NCBI GenBank assembly: GCA_017476665.1
Contig: JAFUZJ010000053.1
Location: 35,755 to 99,754 of the forward strand
Length of the DNA stretch: 64,000 nt
Source of the DNA: Lachnospiraceae bacterium
GTDB lineage: Bacteria > Bacillota > Clostridia > Lachnospirales > Lachnospiraceae
Direction: 5' to 3'
Shown here: one piece after another, positions 35,597 through 47,066 of the stretch
Layout: every line of letters starts with the position of its first letter
How positions within the stretch are numbered: the stretch's first letter is position 1
Program-made: the position numbers and the translations under genes
The notes under the pieces: model-generated
Database searches by the model: none
Told to the model about the DNA's origin: nothing
What the model saw: only the letters and a program-made list of their open reading frames with translations

Positions 35597-36544
35597 CTAT
35601 TGTTTTATGTTGTCTACAATCTTTTGAGCTTTCTCATATTCCTCCGCAGTTATATCAAGCACCTCACATGCAGCCTTCAGATCAACACCCAGATTTTTTC
35701 TGATGTTCGCAATATCTTCTATCAACTTACGGCTTGCACCATACCGATCACCTTCGCCATAACCTTCGCCATAACCTTCGCCGTACCCCTCATCAAATCC
35801 CTCGTCATGACTGATCTGCTTAATCTCCCAACTCTGCATATACCTCACCCCAATCTCCGAATTCTCTTTGATCTTCTCCACCATTTTCTGAATCGTTTGG
35901 AGATTAGAATTCGTCACATTCCGTTGTCTGCTGTCCGCCATATAACGCAACAGTTCCACGAGTTCTTTGTTCTCTGCGCCTTTCTTGCCGTAGGTATACA
36001 AAAATATCGTTCTGACGCCGTCATCATACTCCAGTTCCGGTTCTTCCTCACAGGTATTCCGAAACGTATACATCATCCGATCCCGACCAAAAGGGTCATA
36101 GTTCGAGATCATAATCAGTGTCACATTTTTCATATCCTTATACTTCACACCTGCTGCAAGCAATTTCGAGTCGATCAGCGCGCGGTAATATCGCATGCGC
36201 CTCTCTTCACTGTCCGAATGATAGGTATTTGGCTCAATGTCAAATACCTCCGGCTTGATAGGGACGATCATCATCTCCGTATCTTCTCCTTCACCCACAC
36301 AAGCCTCCACATAACTGTCCATCTGAACCCCATGCTGTCCGGGATTCCTTCCCTGCTCTGCAAACTGTGAAAAAAGTCGGATCTTCGTAACTTTCTTCTG
36401 TAAGATCGTTTCTAAAAGGATTCTCACAAATTCCTTCGCAAGATCTGTATCCTCCTGCATCTCTAACTCATTAAACAAAAAGTTATCGATCACGTTCAGA
36501 TCCTCAAATTTCTTTTGTACACTGCCTAATTCTGTCTTCGCCAT
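35597..36544 (-). CDS. Rpn-family recombination-promoting nuclease / PD-(D/E)XK transposase-like protein
   Basis: The product has 315 residues and is typical of Rpn/PDDEXK_2 proteins. The opening contains NVIDNFLFNELEMQED, followed by a nuclease core (VQMDSYVEACVGEGEDTEMM), the segment MYTFRNTCEEEPELEYDDG, and a YGEG tandem repeat (12-bp DNA repeat, about 35756-35787) before the C-terminal helical tail. The strong D-E-x-K set is only partly clear, so activity is uncertain. Rpn proteins nick DNA and promote recombination. A promoter lies 220 bases upstream. Confidence 0.8.
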   Translation of the reverse strand: MAKTELGSVQKKFEDLNVIDNFLFNELEMQEDTDLAKEFVRILLETILQKKVTKIRLFSQFAEQGRNPGQHGVQMDSYVEACVGEGEDTEMMIVPIKPEVFDIEPNTYHSDSEERRMRYYRALIDSKLLAAGVKYKDMKNVTLIMISNYDPFGRDRMMYTFRNTCEEEPELEYDDGVRTIFLYTYGKKGAENKELVELLRYMADSRQRNVTNSNLQTIQKMVEKIKENSEIGVRYMQSWEIKQISHDEGFDEGYGEGYGEGYGEGDRYGASRKLIEDIANIRKNLGVDLKAACEVLDITAEEYEKAQKIVDNIKQ

Positions 36545-36762
36545 ATGCTACCTCCATTATAATCGTATTGCCTCGAATGCGCAAGCCTGAACATGATTTG
36601 ATATATTGTTGATTTATGATGATTTGATATCTCCGCTTGTTCTTAAAAATATTACATGTCTTATTGTTGCTTTAAAATTTTCATAAATTTTTACAATGAA
36701 AAAGTGACCGAATCGGCCTATCATCGACGTTCAGACATATTCACATAGAGTTATGATTTCGA

Positions 36763-36791
36763 ATTGTAGCATTTATTATTTTCATTGTCAA
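36763..36791 (-). promoter_or_regulatory. Promoter of the Rpn-type gene with long leader
   Basis: On the minus strand TTGACA (36791-36786), a 17-bp spacer and TACAAT (36768-36763). It leaves a leader of about 210 bases containing two copies of ATGATTTGATAT (about 36590-36630). The rest of the 350-base gap shows no gene. Confidence 0.6.
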
Positions 36792-36896
36792 TACATTATT
36801 TTGTTTTGCCTCTCCGTATTCGCTTGATCTGCATTATCAGAAGAATAGGTCAAATGATAGTAACTATCGTATTGCACAACGCGAATCCAGCCCATC

Positions 36897-37556
36897 CTAT
36901 AGACATTTTTTGAGAAATTCTGCTCTCCTGTTTTCCACTTCCTTTGAAAACTCCGGAAACCGATAATGATAAGCCTCTAACAACTGGTCACTATATCCAA
37001 AGATCGCATAGGGAACTTTATCGTGGATCAGCTCCAGTAATTCCTGACTCGTCTTTTCACCCCAGGTGTCTACATTCATTCTCCCATGCTCTCTGTCAAC
37101 CAAAGTTATTTTATAGTGATTTGTCGTATACAGGGGAACCACCCCGTACAGCTTGTGATTAATCTGCAAGAGCCCCGGGAAAACCCAGATCAGCCTGTCC
37201 AGGATGACCAGCTGCGGCTTCTTGTCATACACAATGGCGTATTTATTTCCTATCTCAATCTTGGCACTGGAACTGCTGTATGCCGGTTTCGCCAGATCCT
37301 CCAACAGATCCTCCGATGTAATCTTAAACTCCCTCATGGTCTGTGCCACATCCATATGGCTTGTCACACACTGGACAATAAGCAACACGCCTAAAACACC
37401 GGCAATCAAAAAGATGACAAAGAAAAAGCCAAAGCCTCCTCCGCTGCCGACTCTGAACGCAAAACTTAGGGACATCAAGGCAAACCCGGTTAACACTACA
37501 CCTGCTATCAATGCAGGTAATTCTCTTTTCCATATTTTCCAAATATATTTTTCCAT
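36897..37556 (-). CDS. DUF6709-like membrane protein
   Basis: The product has 219 residues. Two N-terminal membrane helices (about 13-33 and 42-65) are followed by a cytosolic domain that is beta-rich in the middle (KYAIVYDKKPQLVILDRLIW, GRMNVDTWGEKTSQELL). The outline fits DUF6709, a conserved Firmicutes protein of unknown role. It is transcribed from a promoter that duplicates that of the DUF5684-like gene, so both are probably controlled together. Confidence 0.65.
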   Translation of the reverse strand: MEKYIWKIWKRELPALIAGVVLTGFALMSLSFAFRVGSGGGFGFFFVIFLIAGVLGVLLIVQCVTSHMDVAQTMREFKITSEDLLEDLAKPAYSSSSAKIEIGNKYAIVYDKKPQLVILDRLIWVFPGLLQINHKLYGVVPLYTTNHYKITLVDREHGRMNVDTWGEKTSQELLELIHDKVPYAIFGYSDQLLEAYHYRFPEFSKEVENRRAEFLKKCL

Positions 37557-37616
37557 ATGTCATATTCCTATCTTCCGTTTTGACAAACATATTCAATCTA
37601 CAATTTGTATATTTTG

Positions 37617-37645
37617 AATATATCCTATTTCCTATTATTAATCAA
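37617..37645 (-). promoter_or_regulatory. Promoter, copy 2 of a duplicated 40-bp element
   Basis: On the minus strand TTGATT (37645-37640), a 17-bp spacer and TATATT (37622-37617). The upstream stretch is identical with that at 35501-35540 for 23 bp. Confidence 0.7.
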
Positions 37646-37658
37646 TTCTTTTTTACAG

Positions 37659-37699
37659 AAAAAGACTCCTGCGCAACCACCTTGTCGTGCAGGAGTCTT
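37659..37699 (-). terminator. Terminator, copy 2 of a duplicated hairpin
   Basis: The same hairpin as at 33437-33478 except for one A and the last loop-side base. Here it terminates the LRR surface-protein gene. Confidence 0.85.
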
Positions 37700-37716
37700 C
37701 TGAACTTCTATAATTT

Positions 37717-39204
37717 TTATTTGACGGATTGTCTGTTTCTGATCACGACAACCCCTGCCGCACCGGCAAGCAGGATTGCCGTCCAAATTGCCACCCCGCT
37801 GTCCTCTCCGGTCTTCGGGGACTTTGCTGCAACCGTATTGTCGACAACTGCGGGAACTGTTTCCGATACCGGTTCGTCATCATCATCGTCATCGACATCA
37901 TCAGCAGCAGGGGATGCAGGCTTGTCTTTCCACTGTGCCGTCACAACGGTGTCTGCCGTCACTGTGATCGCATCTCCGGCACTTCCCAGATCCCACTGAT
38001 CAAACTCCTTACCCTCCGGCGCGGTAAACGCATTGTCCGGTAAAGTGTATGTACTTCCGGCCTCAACCGTCGCAGAACTCATTGCGCCTGTTCCGCCGTT
38101 TGCCGCAAAGGAAACCGTATAGTTTACCACCGGTATGTCCTTCCACTGTGCCGTCACAACGGTATCTGCCATCACTGTGATCGCATCACCGACGTTTCCC
38201 AGATCCCACTGATCAAACTCCTTGCCTTCCGGCGCGGTAAACCCATTGTCCGGCAAAGTATAATCTTTGGTCGTTGTAACCGTGACAGGATCCATTGCGC
38301 CTGTTCCGCCGTTTGCATCAAAAGAAACCGTACTGCTTTCCGTATAGATCGTGACATCGGAATCAATATCCAGGCGGTTTTCATAATCTGAACCATCAAT
38401 GTACCGCTGAGGCTCGTTTCCCCGGTAAACACTGACACCGCTGCTTGTACTCAGCGTTCCGTTTACTACCGCATCAAGCAGATAGGGGTTATTCCAGATC
38501 TCCAGTTCTGTAAGATCATTGTCATAGCATCTCAACATAAACATTTGGGGATTATTCAAAACATTCAGTGAAGAAATCTGGTTTGCTCTGCAATTTAACG
38601 CATACAGATCGGGATTTTGCGAGATATCCAGTGCCGTAAGCTGGTTTCCCTGACACCACAGCCGCTGCAGTTTCGTATTGTTGCTGATATCAATACTGCT
38701 CAGCTGATTGCTGAAACACGATAATGCCTTTAGTTGCAGATTATTGCTGGTATTCAGGCTTGTCAGCTGATTGCTGTGTATATTCAAAATCTGTATTTTC
38801 GGATTATTGCTAAAATCCAGACTGGAAATCTGGTTATAATAGCAATGCACTTGTATCAGTGCGGTATTGTGGCTCAGATCCAGTTCTGTGAGATTGTTAC
38901 TCGTACAACGCAGCGTCTGAAGTGCCGTAAAATATCCTATGCCTGTCATATCCGATATTTTTACGCCCGTCGCCTCCCAGGAACAATCCAAATAAGTAAC
39001 TGCATTCAGCTCATCATCGCTCAACGTGCCGTCCGAATCAGTATCATAAATCATTACATGTGTCCTGAAATTTTCATCTGGAAAATTAGTGTCATTGATT
39101 TCCACTGCAGCTTCCGCACAAATTCCCGTCAATGCAAAAAGCCCCAGAGAAAATATGCTGCCCAACGCTGCCGTCCACGTTTTGAAACGCTTCACACTTT
39201 TCAT
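37717..39204 (-). CDS. LRR surface protein with Flg_new repeats and SPKTG anchor
   Basis: The product has 495 residues from the ATG at 39204 (GGGAGG 11-12 bases upstream). Signal peptide to about residue 34, an EF-hand-like loop DTDSDGTLSDDE, eight leucine-rich repeats of about 21 residues (N-x-L-T-x-L-D-x-S-x-N-x-x-L pattern), then two InlB-B/Flg_new beta repeats (SFDANGGTGAM, SFAANGGTGAM). After an Asp-rich linker come SPKTGE, a membrane helix and RNRQ, a sortase signal variant. It is exported and wall-anchored, probably binding host or cell surfaces. It is divergent from a XRE regulator with shared operators. Confidence 0.85.
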   Translation of the reverse strand: MKSVKRFKTWTAALGSIFSLGLFALTGICAEAAVEINDTNFPDENFRTHVMIYDTDSDGTLSDDELNAVTYLDCSWEATGVKISDMTGIGYFTALQTLRCTSNNLTELDLSHNTALIQVHCYYNQISSLDFSNNPKIQILNIHSNQLTSLNTSNNLQLKALSCFSNQLSSIDISNNTKLQRLWCQGNQLTALDISQNPDLYALNCRANQISSLNVLNNPQMFMLRCYDNDLTELEIWNNPYLLDAVVNGTLSTSSGVSVYRGNEPQRYIDGSDYENRLDIDSDVTIYTESSTVSFDANGGTGAMDPVTVTTTKDYTLPDNGFTAPEGKEFDQWDLGNVGDAITVMADTVVTAQWKDIPVVNYTVSFAANGGTGAMSSATVEAGSTYTLPDNAFTAPEGKEFDQWDLGSAGDAITVTADTVVTAQWKDKPASPAADDVDDDDDDEPVSETVPAVVDNTVAAKSPKTGEDSGVAIWTAILLAGAAGVVVIRNRQSVK

Positions 39205-39278
39205 TTTTTGATAGTCCTCCCTTGTGGTATTCCCGATTGTATACATTTTGTATAGTTGCCTTAACGGTATTATTTTAT

Positions 39279-39372
39279 TTCCATTATGGTATATTGTCAA
39301 GTAGGAAATACCATTTTGGGAATTTTAAATGCCGCAACGGAAATATTAATTATACCAAAATGGTACTATAAT
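39279..39372. promoter_or_regulatory. Divergent promoter region with three TACCAnnnTGGTA operators
   Basis: Three related inverted repeats lie at 39279-39291 (TTCCATTATGGTA), 39309-39321 (TACCATTTTGGGA) and 39353-39365 (TACCAAAATGGTA). The third overlaps the -10 box TATAAT (39367-39372) of the XRE gene. The same sites lie upstream of the LRR gene, so one regulator probably controls both directions. Confidence 0.65.
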
Positions 39373-39394
39373 GATTCCTAGGAGGTGATTGTGC

Positions 39395-39694
39395 ATGAAA
39401 TTAAAAGAGCTTCGACTGGAACGGGGCTTATCCCAAAAACAGATTGCCGATTATCTGGAAGTGACTCCCAACATCTATTCCCGTTACGAAACCGGAGCCA
39501 GACAGCCTTCCATAGAAACACTTATTAAACTTTCAGCTTTTTTCGGAAAATCCATTGACTTTATTGTCGGCAATCATACAGAAGCCGATTACTCTCTATC
39601 GGATTATGAGTTGGAACTGCTCACCGCAGCGCGGGAGGCAGACAGCCGCGCCAAGGAAGATGCACTGAGCCTTCTGAAAATACATCACACATAA
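39395..39694 (+). CDS. XRE-family transcriptional regulator
   Basis: The product has 99 residues. A Cro/CI helix-turn-helix is at about 2-58 (LRLERGLSQKQIADYLEVTP, NIYSRYETGARQPS), followed by a helical tail. The start at 39395 has AGGAGGTGA 6 bases upstream. It is divergent from the LRR surface-protein gene and very probably binds the TACCA repeats between them, including one over its own promoter. It is followed by a strong terminator. Confidence 0.9.
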   Translation: MKLKELRLERGLSQKQIADYLEVTPNIYSRYETGARQPSIETLIKLSAFFGKSIDFIVGNHTEADYSLSDYELELLTAAREADSRAKEDALSLLKIHHT

Positions 39695-39734
39695 AAAAGT
39701 GATACGCGTCCAAACAATGCGTATCACTTTTTTT
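39693..39734 (+). terminator. Terminator after the XRE gene
   Basis: A perfect 15-bp stem (AAAAAAGTGATACGC and its complement) with an 11-base loop is followed by T7. Confidence 0.9.
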
Positions 39735-39790
39735 GCAAAATTGACCAAAACACAGTCCTCATCGTGTATTAAGTGAAAGGGGGCGAGAGA

Positions 39791-39961
39791 ATGAACAAAC
39801 CTTCAGTACTGCAGGCTGATAGGATAGAGACTTTGGTACAAGCTTACGGAAATATGCTGTTTCGCCTATGCCTCATCACACTCGGGAACGCCAGTGATGC
39901 GGAAGATGTGGTAATTGTTATAAGGAAATGGAGGATACTACGATGGGAAAAACTGTATTGA
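39791..39961 (+). pseudogene. Remnant of an ECF-type sigma-70 factor
   Basis: The first 40 residues (IETLVQAYGNMLFRLCLITL, GNASDAEDVV) are region 2.1 of an extracytoplasmic-function sigma factor. After DAEDVV the family continues with Q-x-x-F; here the sequence leaves the family near 39911 and ends after 17 unrelated residues. The rest of the sigma gene and probably the start of an anti-sigma gene are deleted. GGGGGCGAGAG lies upstream. Confidence 0.75.
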
Positions 39962-40491
39962 AAAGAAATAAAACATTATTTATGAGACCGATGGCTGTCG
40001 CAGCCGCATTGATTTTGTGTTTCTGCCTGGCAGGCGTGACCGGTCTGGCGGCATCCGGAAAACTACAGGGATTTTTCAGGGATATTGTCAGATGGGACGG
40101 TGCAGTAACCGGAACAACTTATGAACAGGCAACGGATGAAATACACATGCAGATCACAGACATCACGGACACGCTGACCGTTAAATTCACAGTCCTCGAC
40201 CCGACTGTTGCACCGTATGCCATGTTTGACACATTCGGTATCAAAGAATACACGATCGTGAATACTGACGGAAAGGTGGCAGCAGGAAGTAATGCATCTC
40301 ACGGCAAAGCAGTCAAAGACCAGAAACTTGATATGGCAAAGCTGTCAAACGGCAATGCAGTCGTAACGATTCCGTTATCATCCGTTCCGGCCGGTAAGTA
40401 TACCTTGATCGTCACTAAATTGGTCGGCAGTGCAAAAGCCGACCAACCGCTCGAAATCAGCGGAGTCTGGGAATGTACATTTATAAGATAG
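39943..40491 (+). CDS. Anchored protein of the anti-sigma/DUF4179-like type
   Basis: The product has 182 residues from the ATG at 39943 (GGAGG 8 bases upstream). A membrane helix at about 12-32 is followed by an extracellular beta-rich domain (VKFTVLDPTVAPYAMFDTFG, VVTIPLSSVPAGKYTLIVTK). Such proteins usually follow ECF sigma genes as membrane anti-sigma or DUF4179 proteins. A deletion has fused the control region of a sigma gene to it, so its N-terminal cytosolic anti-sigma part may be lost. A terminator follows. Confidence 0.55.
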   Translation: MGKTVLKRNKTLFMRPMAVAAALILCFCLAGVTGLAASGKLQGFFRDIVRWDGAVTGTTYEQATDEIHMQITDITDTLTVKFTVLDPTVAPYAMFDTFGIKEYTIVNTDGKVAAGSNASHGKAVKDQKLDMAKLSNGNAVVTIPLSSVPAGKYTLIVTKLVGSAKADQPLEISGVWECTFIR

Positions 40492-40510
40492 ACATCCTCT
40501 GCTAAAATTC

Positions 40511-40548
40511 GAAAAGCTCTCAGGTGTGTGATCCGCCTGAGAGCTTCC
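40511..40548. terminator. Bidirectional terminator between 39943 gene and atpC
   Basis: A stem with core AGCTCTCAGG/CCTGAGAGCT and an 11-base loop has A/T-rich flanks on both sides. It lies between convergent genes, so it serves the ATP synthase operon and the plus-strand gene. Confidence 0.8.
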
Positions 40549-40571
40549 TTATTAACTATTGATTATTAACA

Positions 40572-40976
40572 CTATTTCAAAACCTCAATTCTCGCCATTG
40601 CACGCAGAAGCGCTGTCTCAGCTCTGGCAATATCGGTCTCCGGTGTCTTGCTGGCGAGACGCTCTTTCGCACGGTTCATAGCCTCCTCCGCGCGGTGTCC
40701 GTCAATCTCCTCCGGCCACTCGATGATCTCCGCAAGAATCGTGATCCCCTCCGGCAGGATTTCCGCAAAGCCGGCATGAAGCGCCGCCTCTTTCTGGTCG
40801 TCCTTCTCCGTGATGACCAGAATGCCCGGTTTCACGATAACCGTCAGAGGAATATGACCCGGCAGAACGCCTATTTCGCCCTCTGTGGTATTAAATTCCA
40901 CCATATCCACATCGCCCTCATAAAACATTCTGTCCGGTGTGATGATACGCAGATGAAAATTCTGATTGTCTGCCAT
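40572..40976 (-). CDS. atpC: ATP synthase F1 subunit epsilon
   Basis: The product has 134 residues, the normal length. The N-terminal beta sandwich (FHLRIITPDRMFYEGDVDMV, GEIGVLPGHIPLTVIVKPG) is followed by a two-helix C-terminal domain. It belongs to the central stalk, couples rotation and can inhibit hydrolysis. It is the last gene of the operon, 21 bases after atpD. Confidence 0.97.
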   Translation of the reverse strand: MADNQNFHLRIITPDRMFYEGDVDMVEFNTTEGEIGVLPGHIPLTVIVKPGILVITEKDDQKEAALHAGFAEILPEGITILAEIIEWPEEIDGHRAEEAMNRAKERLASKTPETDIARAETALLRAMARIEVLK

Positions 40977-40997
40977 TTGTCTGATCCTCTCTGTTAC

Positions 40998-43281
<2,284 letters not shown>

Positions 43282-43318
43282 AAACTACTCCTATCTGCCG
43301 CAGCTTACGCGGCACGGA

Positions 43319-44854
<1,536 letters not shown>

Positions 44855-45403
44855 TCAGCCAAGCTGGATCTGTAATAATTGTCTCTTCAGATCATTTAAT
44901 TTCGTGCGGACACTGCTGTCCACCACTCTGTCGTTGATACGGATGACCATGCCGCCGATCAGCGCCTCGTCCGTCTGAAAATCAGCTTCGATGCTCTGAT
45001 AGGAGGTCGTCTCCAAAAGCCTTGCCACACAGGCCTTCTTCTGCGCTTCCGTAAGTGCCGCTGCTGTGGTGATATGCGCCACGCCGATTCCTTTTTCCTC
45101 TTTCATCTTATCGACGAAATAAGTAAAAATATTCTGCAGCTCACCGTAACGCTCCTTCTGGATCACGATCTCCAAAAGGCCCGTGAGTTCATCGCTCACT
45201 CTGCCCTTGAACACAGCCTCCATGGCCTGCAGCTTCTCCTGCTTCGGGATTCCCGGATGCAGCATCATTTTGTCAAATTCCGGATTTGCTTTCAGGATAT
45301 CGCATAACTGCTGCACCTCCGCAAGCAGTTCCTCGGTCTTGCCGGATTCCATGGCTATCTCGTATAACGCTTCTCCATATGTTTTCGAAACTAACTTAGC
45401 CAT
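44855..45403 (-). CDS. atpH: ATP synthase F1 subunit delta
   Basis: The product has 182 residues. N-terminal helical bundle (SKTYGEALYEIAMESGK) and C-terminal GGMVIRINDRVVDSSVRTKL signature. It links F1 to the peripheral stalk b subunits. It overlaps atpF by 13 bases, showing translational coupling. Confidence 0.96.
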   Translation of the reverse strand: MAKLVSKTYGEALYEIAMESGKTEELLAEVQQLCDILKANPEFDKMMLHPGIPKQEKLQAMEAVFKGRVSDELTGLLEIVIQKERYGELQNIFTYFVDKMKEEKGIGVAHITTAAALTEAQKKACVARLLETTSYQSIEADFQTDEALIGGMVIRINDRVVDSSVRTKLNDLKRQLLQIQLG

Positions 45404-45933
45404 GTCTCCTTACCCATCTCCTTCAGCGTTTCGTCAACAAGCTGATCCTGAACCTTGGTATCGATTGAAGCGGACACCACTTTGCCTGCCATCAGGGACG
45501 CGATGGAGATAATCTCCGTCTTCACCTCGTCGGACACCTTCTGCTTCTCCAGCTCAGCCTCCTTGCGGGCTCTCTCCATGATGCGTGCAGCCTCTTCCTT
45601 CGCCTGGGCGACAATCTGGTTCTCATTCGCCAGCGCGCGTTTTCTCGCATCGCTTAAGATCTCTTCCGCCTCTTTGTCGATGTTCCGAAGCTTCGCCTCG
45701 TATTCCTCGCGCAGGCTTCTGGCCTCCTCCATATTGGTTCTCGCCTCATCCAGCTCGCCCTTGATCTTCGCCTGACGATCAGACAACATCTTGCGCGCGG
45801 GATTGAACAGGAAATAGCTCATTACGCCAAACAGTACAAAGACAGCTATGAGAGTCAGCGTGGAATCTGCCAGCATCTGCCAGTCCAATCCAAACATTCT
45901 CTCGTAGGTCTCTCCTGCGGTTAATAGTATCAT
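45391..45933 (-). CDS. atpF: ATP synthase Fo subunit b
   Basis: The product has 180 residues. One N-terminal membrane helix (LTLIAVFVLFGVMSYFLF) is followed by a long charged coiled coil (KIKGELDEARTNMEEARSLR onward). It dimerises to form the peripheral stalk. The N-terminal 20 residues precede the membrane helix, as in related clostridia. Confidence 0.96.
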   Translation of the reverse strand: MILLTAGETYERMFGLDWQMLADSTLTLIAVFVLFGVMSYFLFNPARKMLSDRQAKIKGELDEARTNMEEARSLREEYEAKLRNIDKEAEEILSDARKRALANENQIVAQAKEEAARIMERARKEAELEKQKVSDEVKTEIISIASLMAGKVVSASIDTKVQDQLVDETLKEMGKETWLS

Positions 45934-45966
45934 TTCTGCCTCCTTTCCGGTAATTTTTACCGTGTC

Positions 45967-46257
<291 letters not shown>

Positions 46258-46297
46258 TCATGTCTAAAGCATTTTATCTCATGTCTTTCGTGCCTCA

Positions 46298-47032
46298 TCA
46301 CACCGCGTCACCGATCGCGTTCTTGATGTAGGTCATCGTCAACATACAGAATACATAAGTCTGAATTGCTCCTGAGAACAAATCAAAATACACATGCAAT
46401 GCTGCGGGCCACGCCGTCGCGATCACTCCTAACAGCCCATAGATCAGCGCCATCATGATCGTGCCCGACAAAATGTTGGCAAACAAACGCAGCGACAACG
46501 AAATCGGGACTGCGATCTCACTGATCACATTGATTGGGAACCAGATCGGCAGCCATGGCGGCAGCGGGGAACACATATCCGTCCAGATATCTTTGGGTTT
46601 CTGATACTTAAACTGATTGAAGTGAATCAGGATAAAGGTCAGAACACCCAGTGGAAATGTGACTCCGTAATCCGCTGTGGGGGGACGCAGTCCCAAAAGT
46701 CCCGAAATGTTACTGAACAGGATGAAGATAAAGATTGTCCCGATATAGTTGTAAAACCTCGGTGCACTGTTGCTCATGGTGGAATCCACCATACCGCACA
46801 GCTTCTCCACGATCAGCTCCACCACGTTCTGGAAATTGCCCGGAACTTCCGTTCCTTTCTTCATCGCCCGTCCCGCCGCTATGGAAAAGCCGCACAGGAT
46901 GAGCACCACCAGAAGCAGACTGACATGTGTCGTTGTTAACCAGACCTCATGGCCGAAAAAATGATATTTCAGCAGTCCGTGGACCATCACGTCCACATCC
47001 GAGGAACCGGATAACAAGATGCCATAAGTCAT
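46298..47032 (-). CDS. atpB: ATP synthase Fo subunit a
   Basis: The product has 244 residues and five to six membrane helices. The essential stator Arg lies in ISLSLRLFANILSGT, and the last helix is FSGAIQTYVFCMLTMTYIK. GGGAGG precedes the ATG. The ribosome binding site stands 20-25 bases after the point at which an insertion sequence entered the operon. Confidence 0.96.
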   Translation of the reverse strand: MTYGILLSGSSDVDVMVHGLLKYHFFGHEVWLTTTHVSLLLVVLILCGFSIAAGRAMKKGTEVPGNFQNVVELIVEKLCGMVDSTMSNSAPRFYNYIGTIFIFILFSNISGLLGLRPPTADYGVTFPLGVLTFILIHFNQFKYQKPKDIWTDMCSPLPPWLPIWFPINVISEIAVPISLSLRLFANILSGTIMMALIYGLLGVIATAWPAALHVYFDLFSGAIQTYVFCMLTMTYIKNAIGDAV

Positions 47033-47053
47033 ATTTTCACCTCCCTCTCTCTT

Positions 47054-47066
47054 ATTTTGTAGCCCC
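47054..47066. repeat. Left 13-bp direct repeat flanking the insertion sequence
   Basis: ATTTTGTAGCCCC is identical with the repeat at 48836-48848 and is the presumed target-site duplication. In the native sequence it encoded the last residues (GATK) of the atpI-like gene. Confidence 0.8.
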
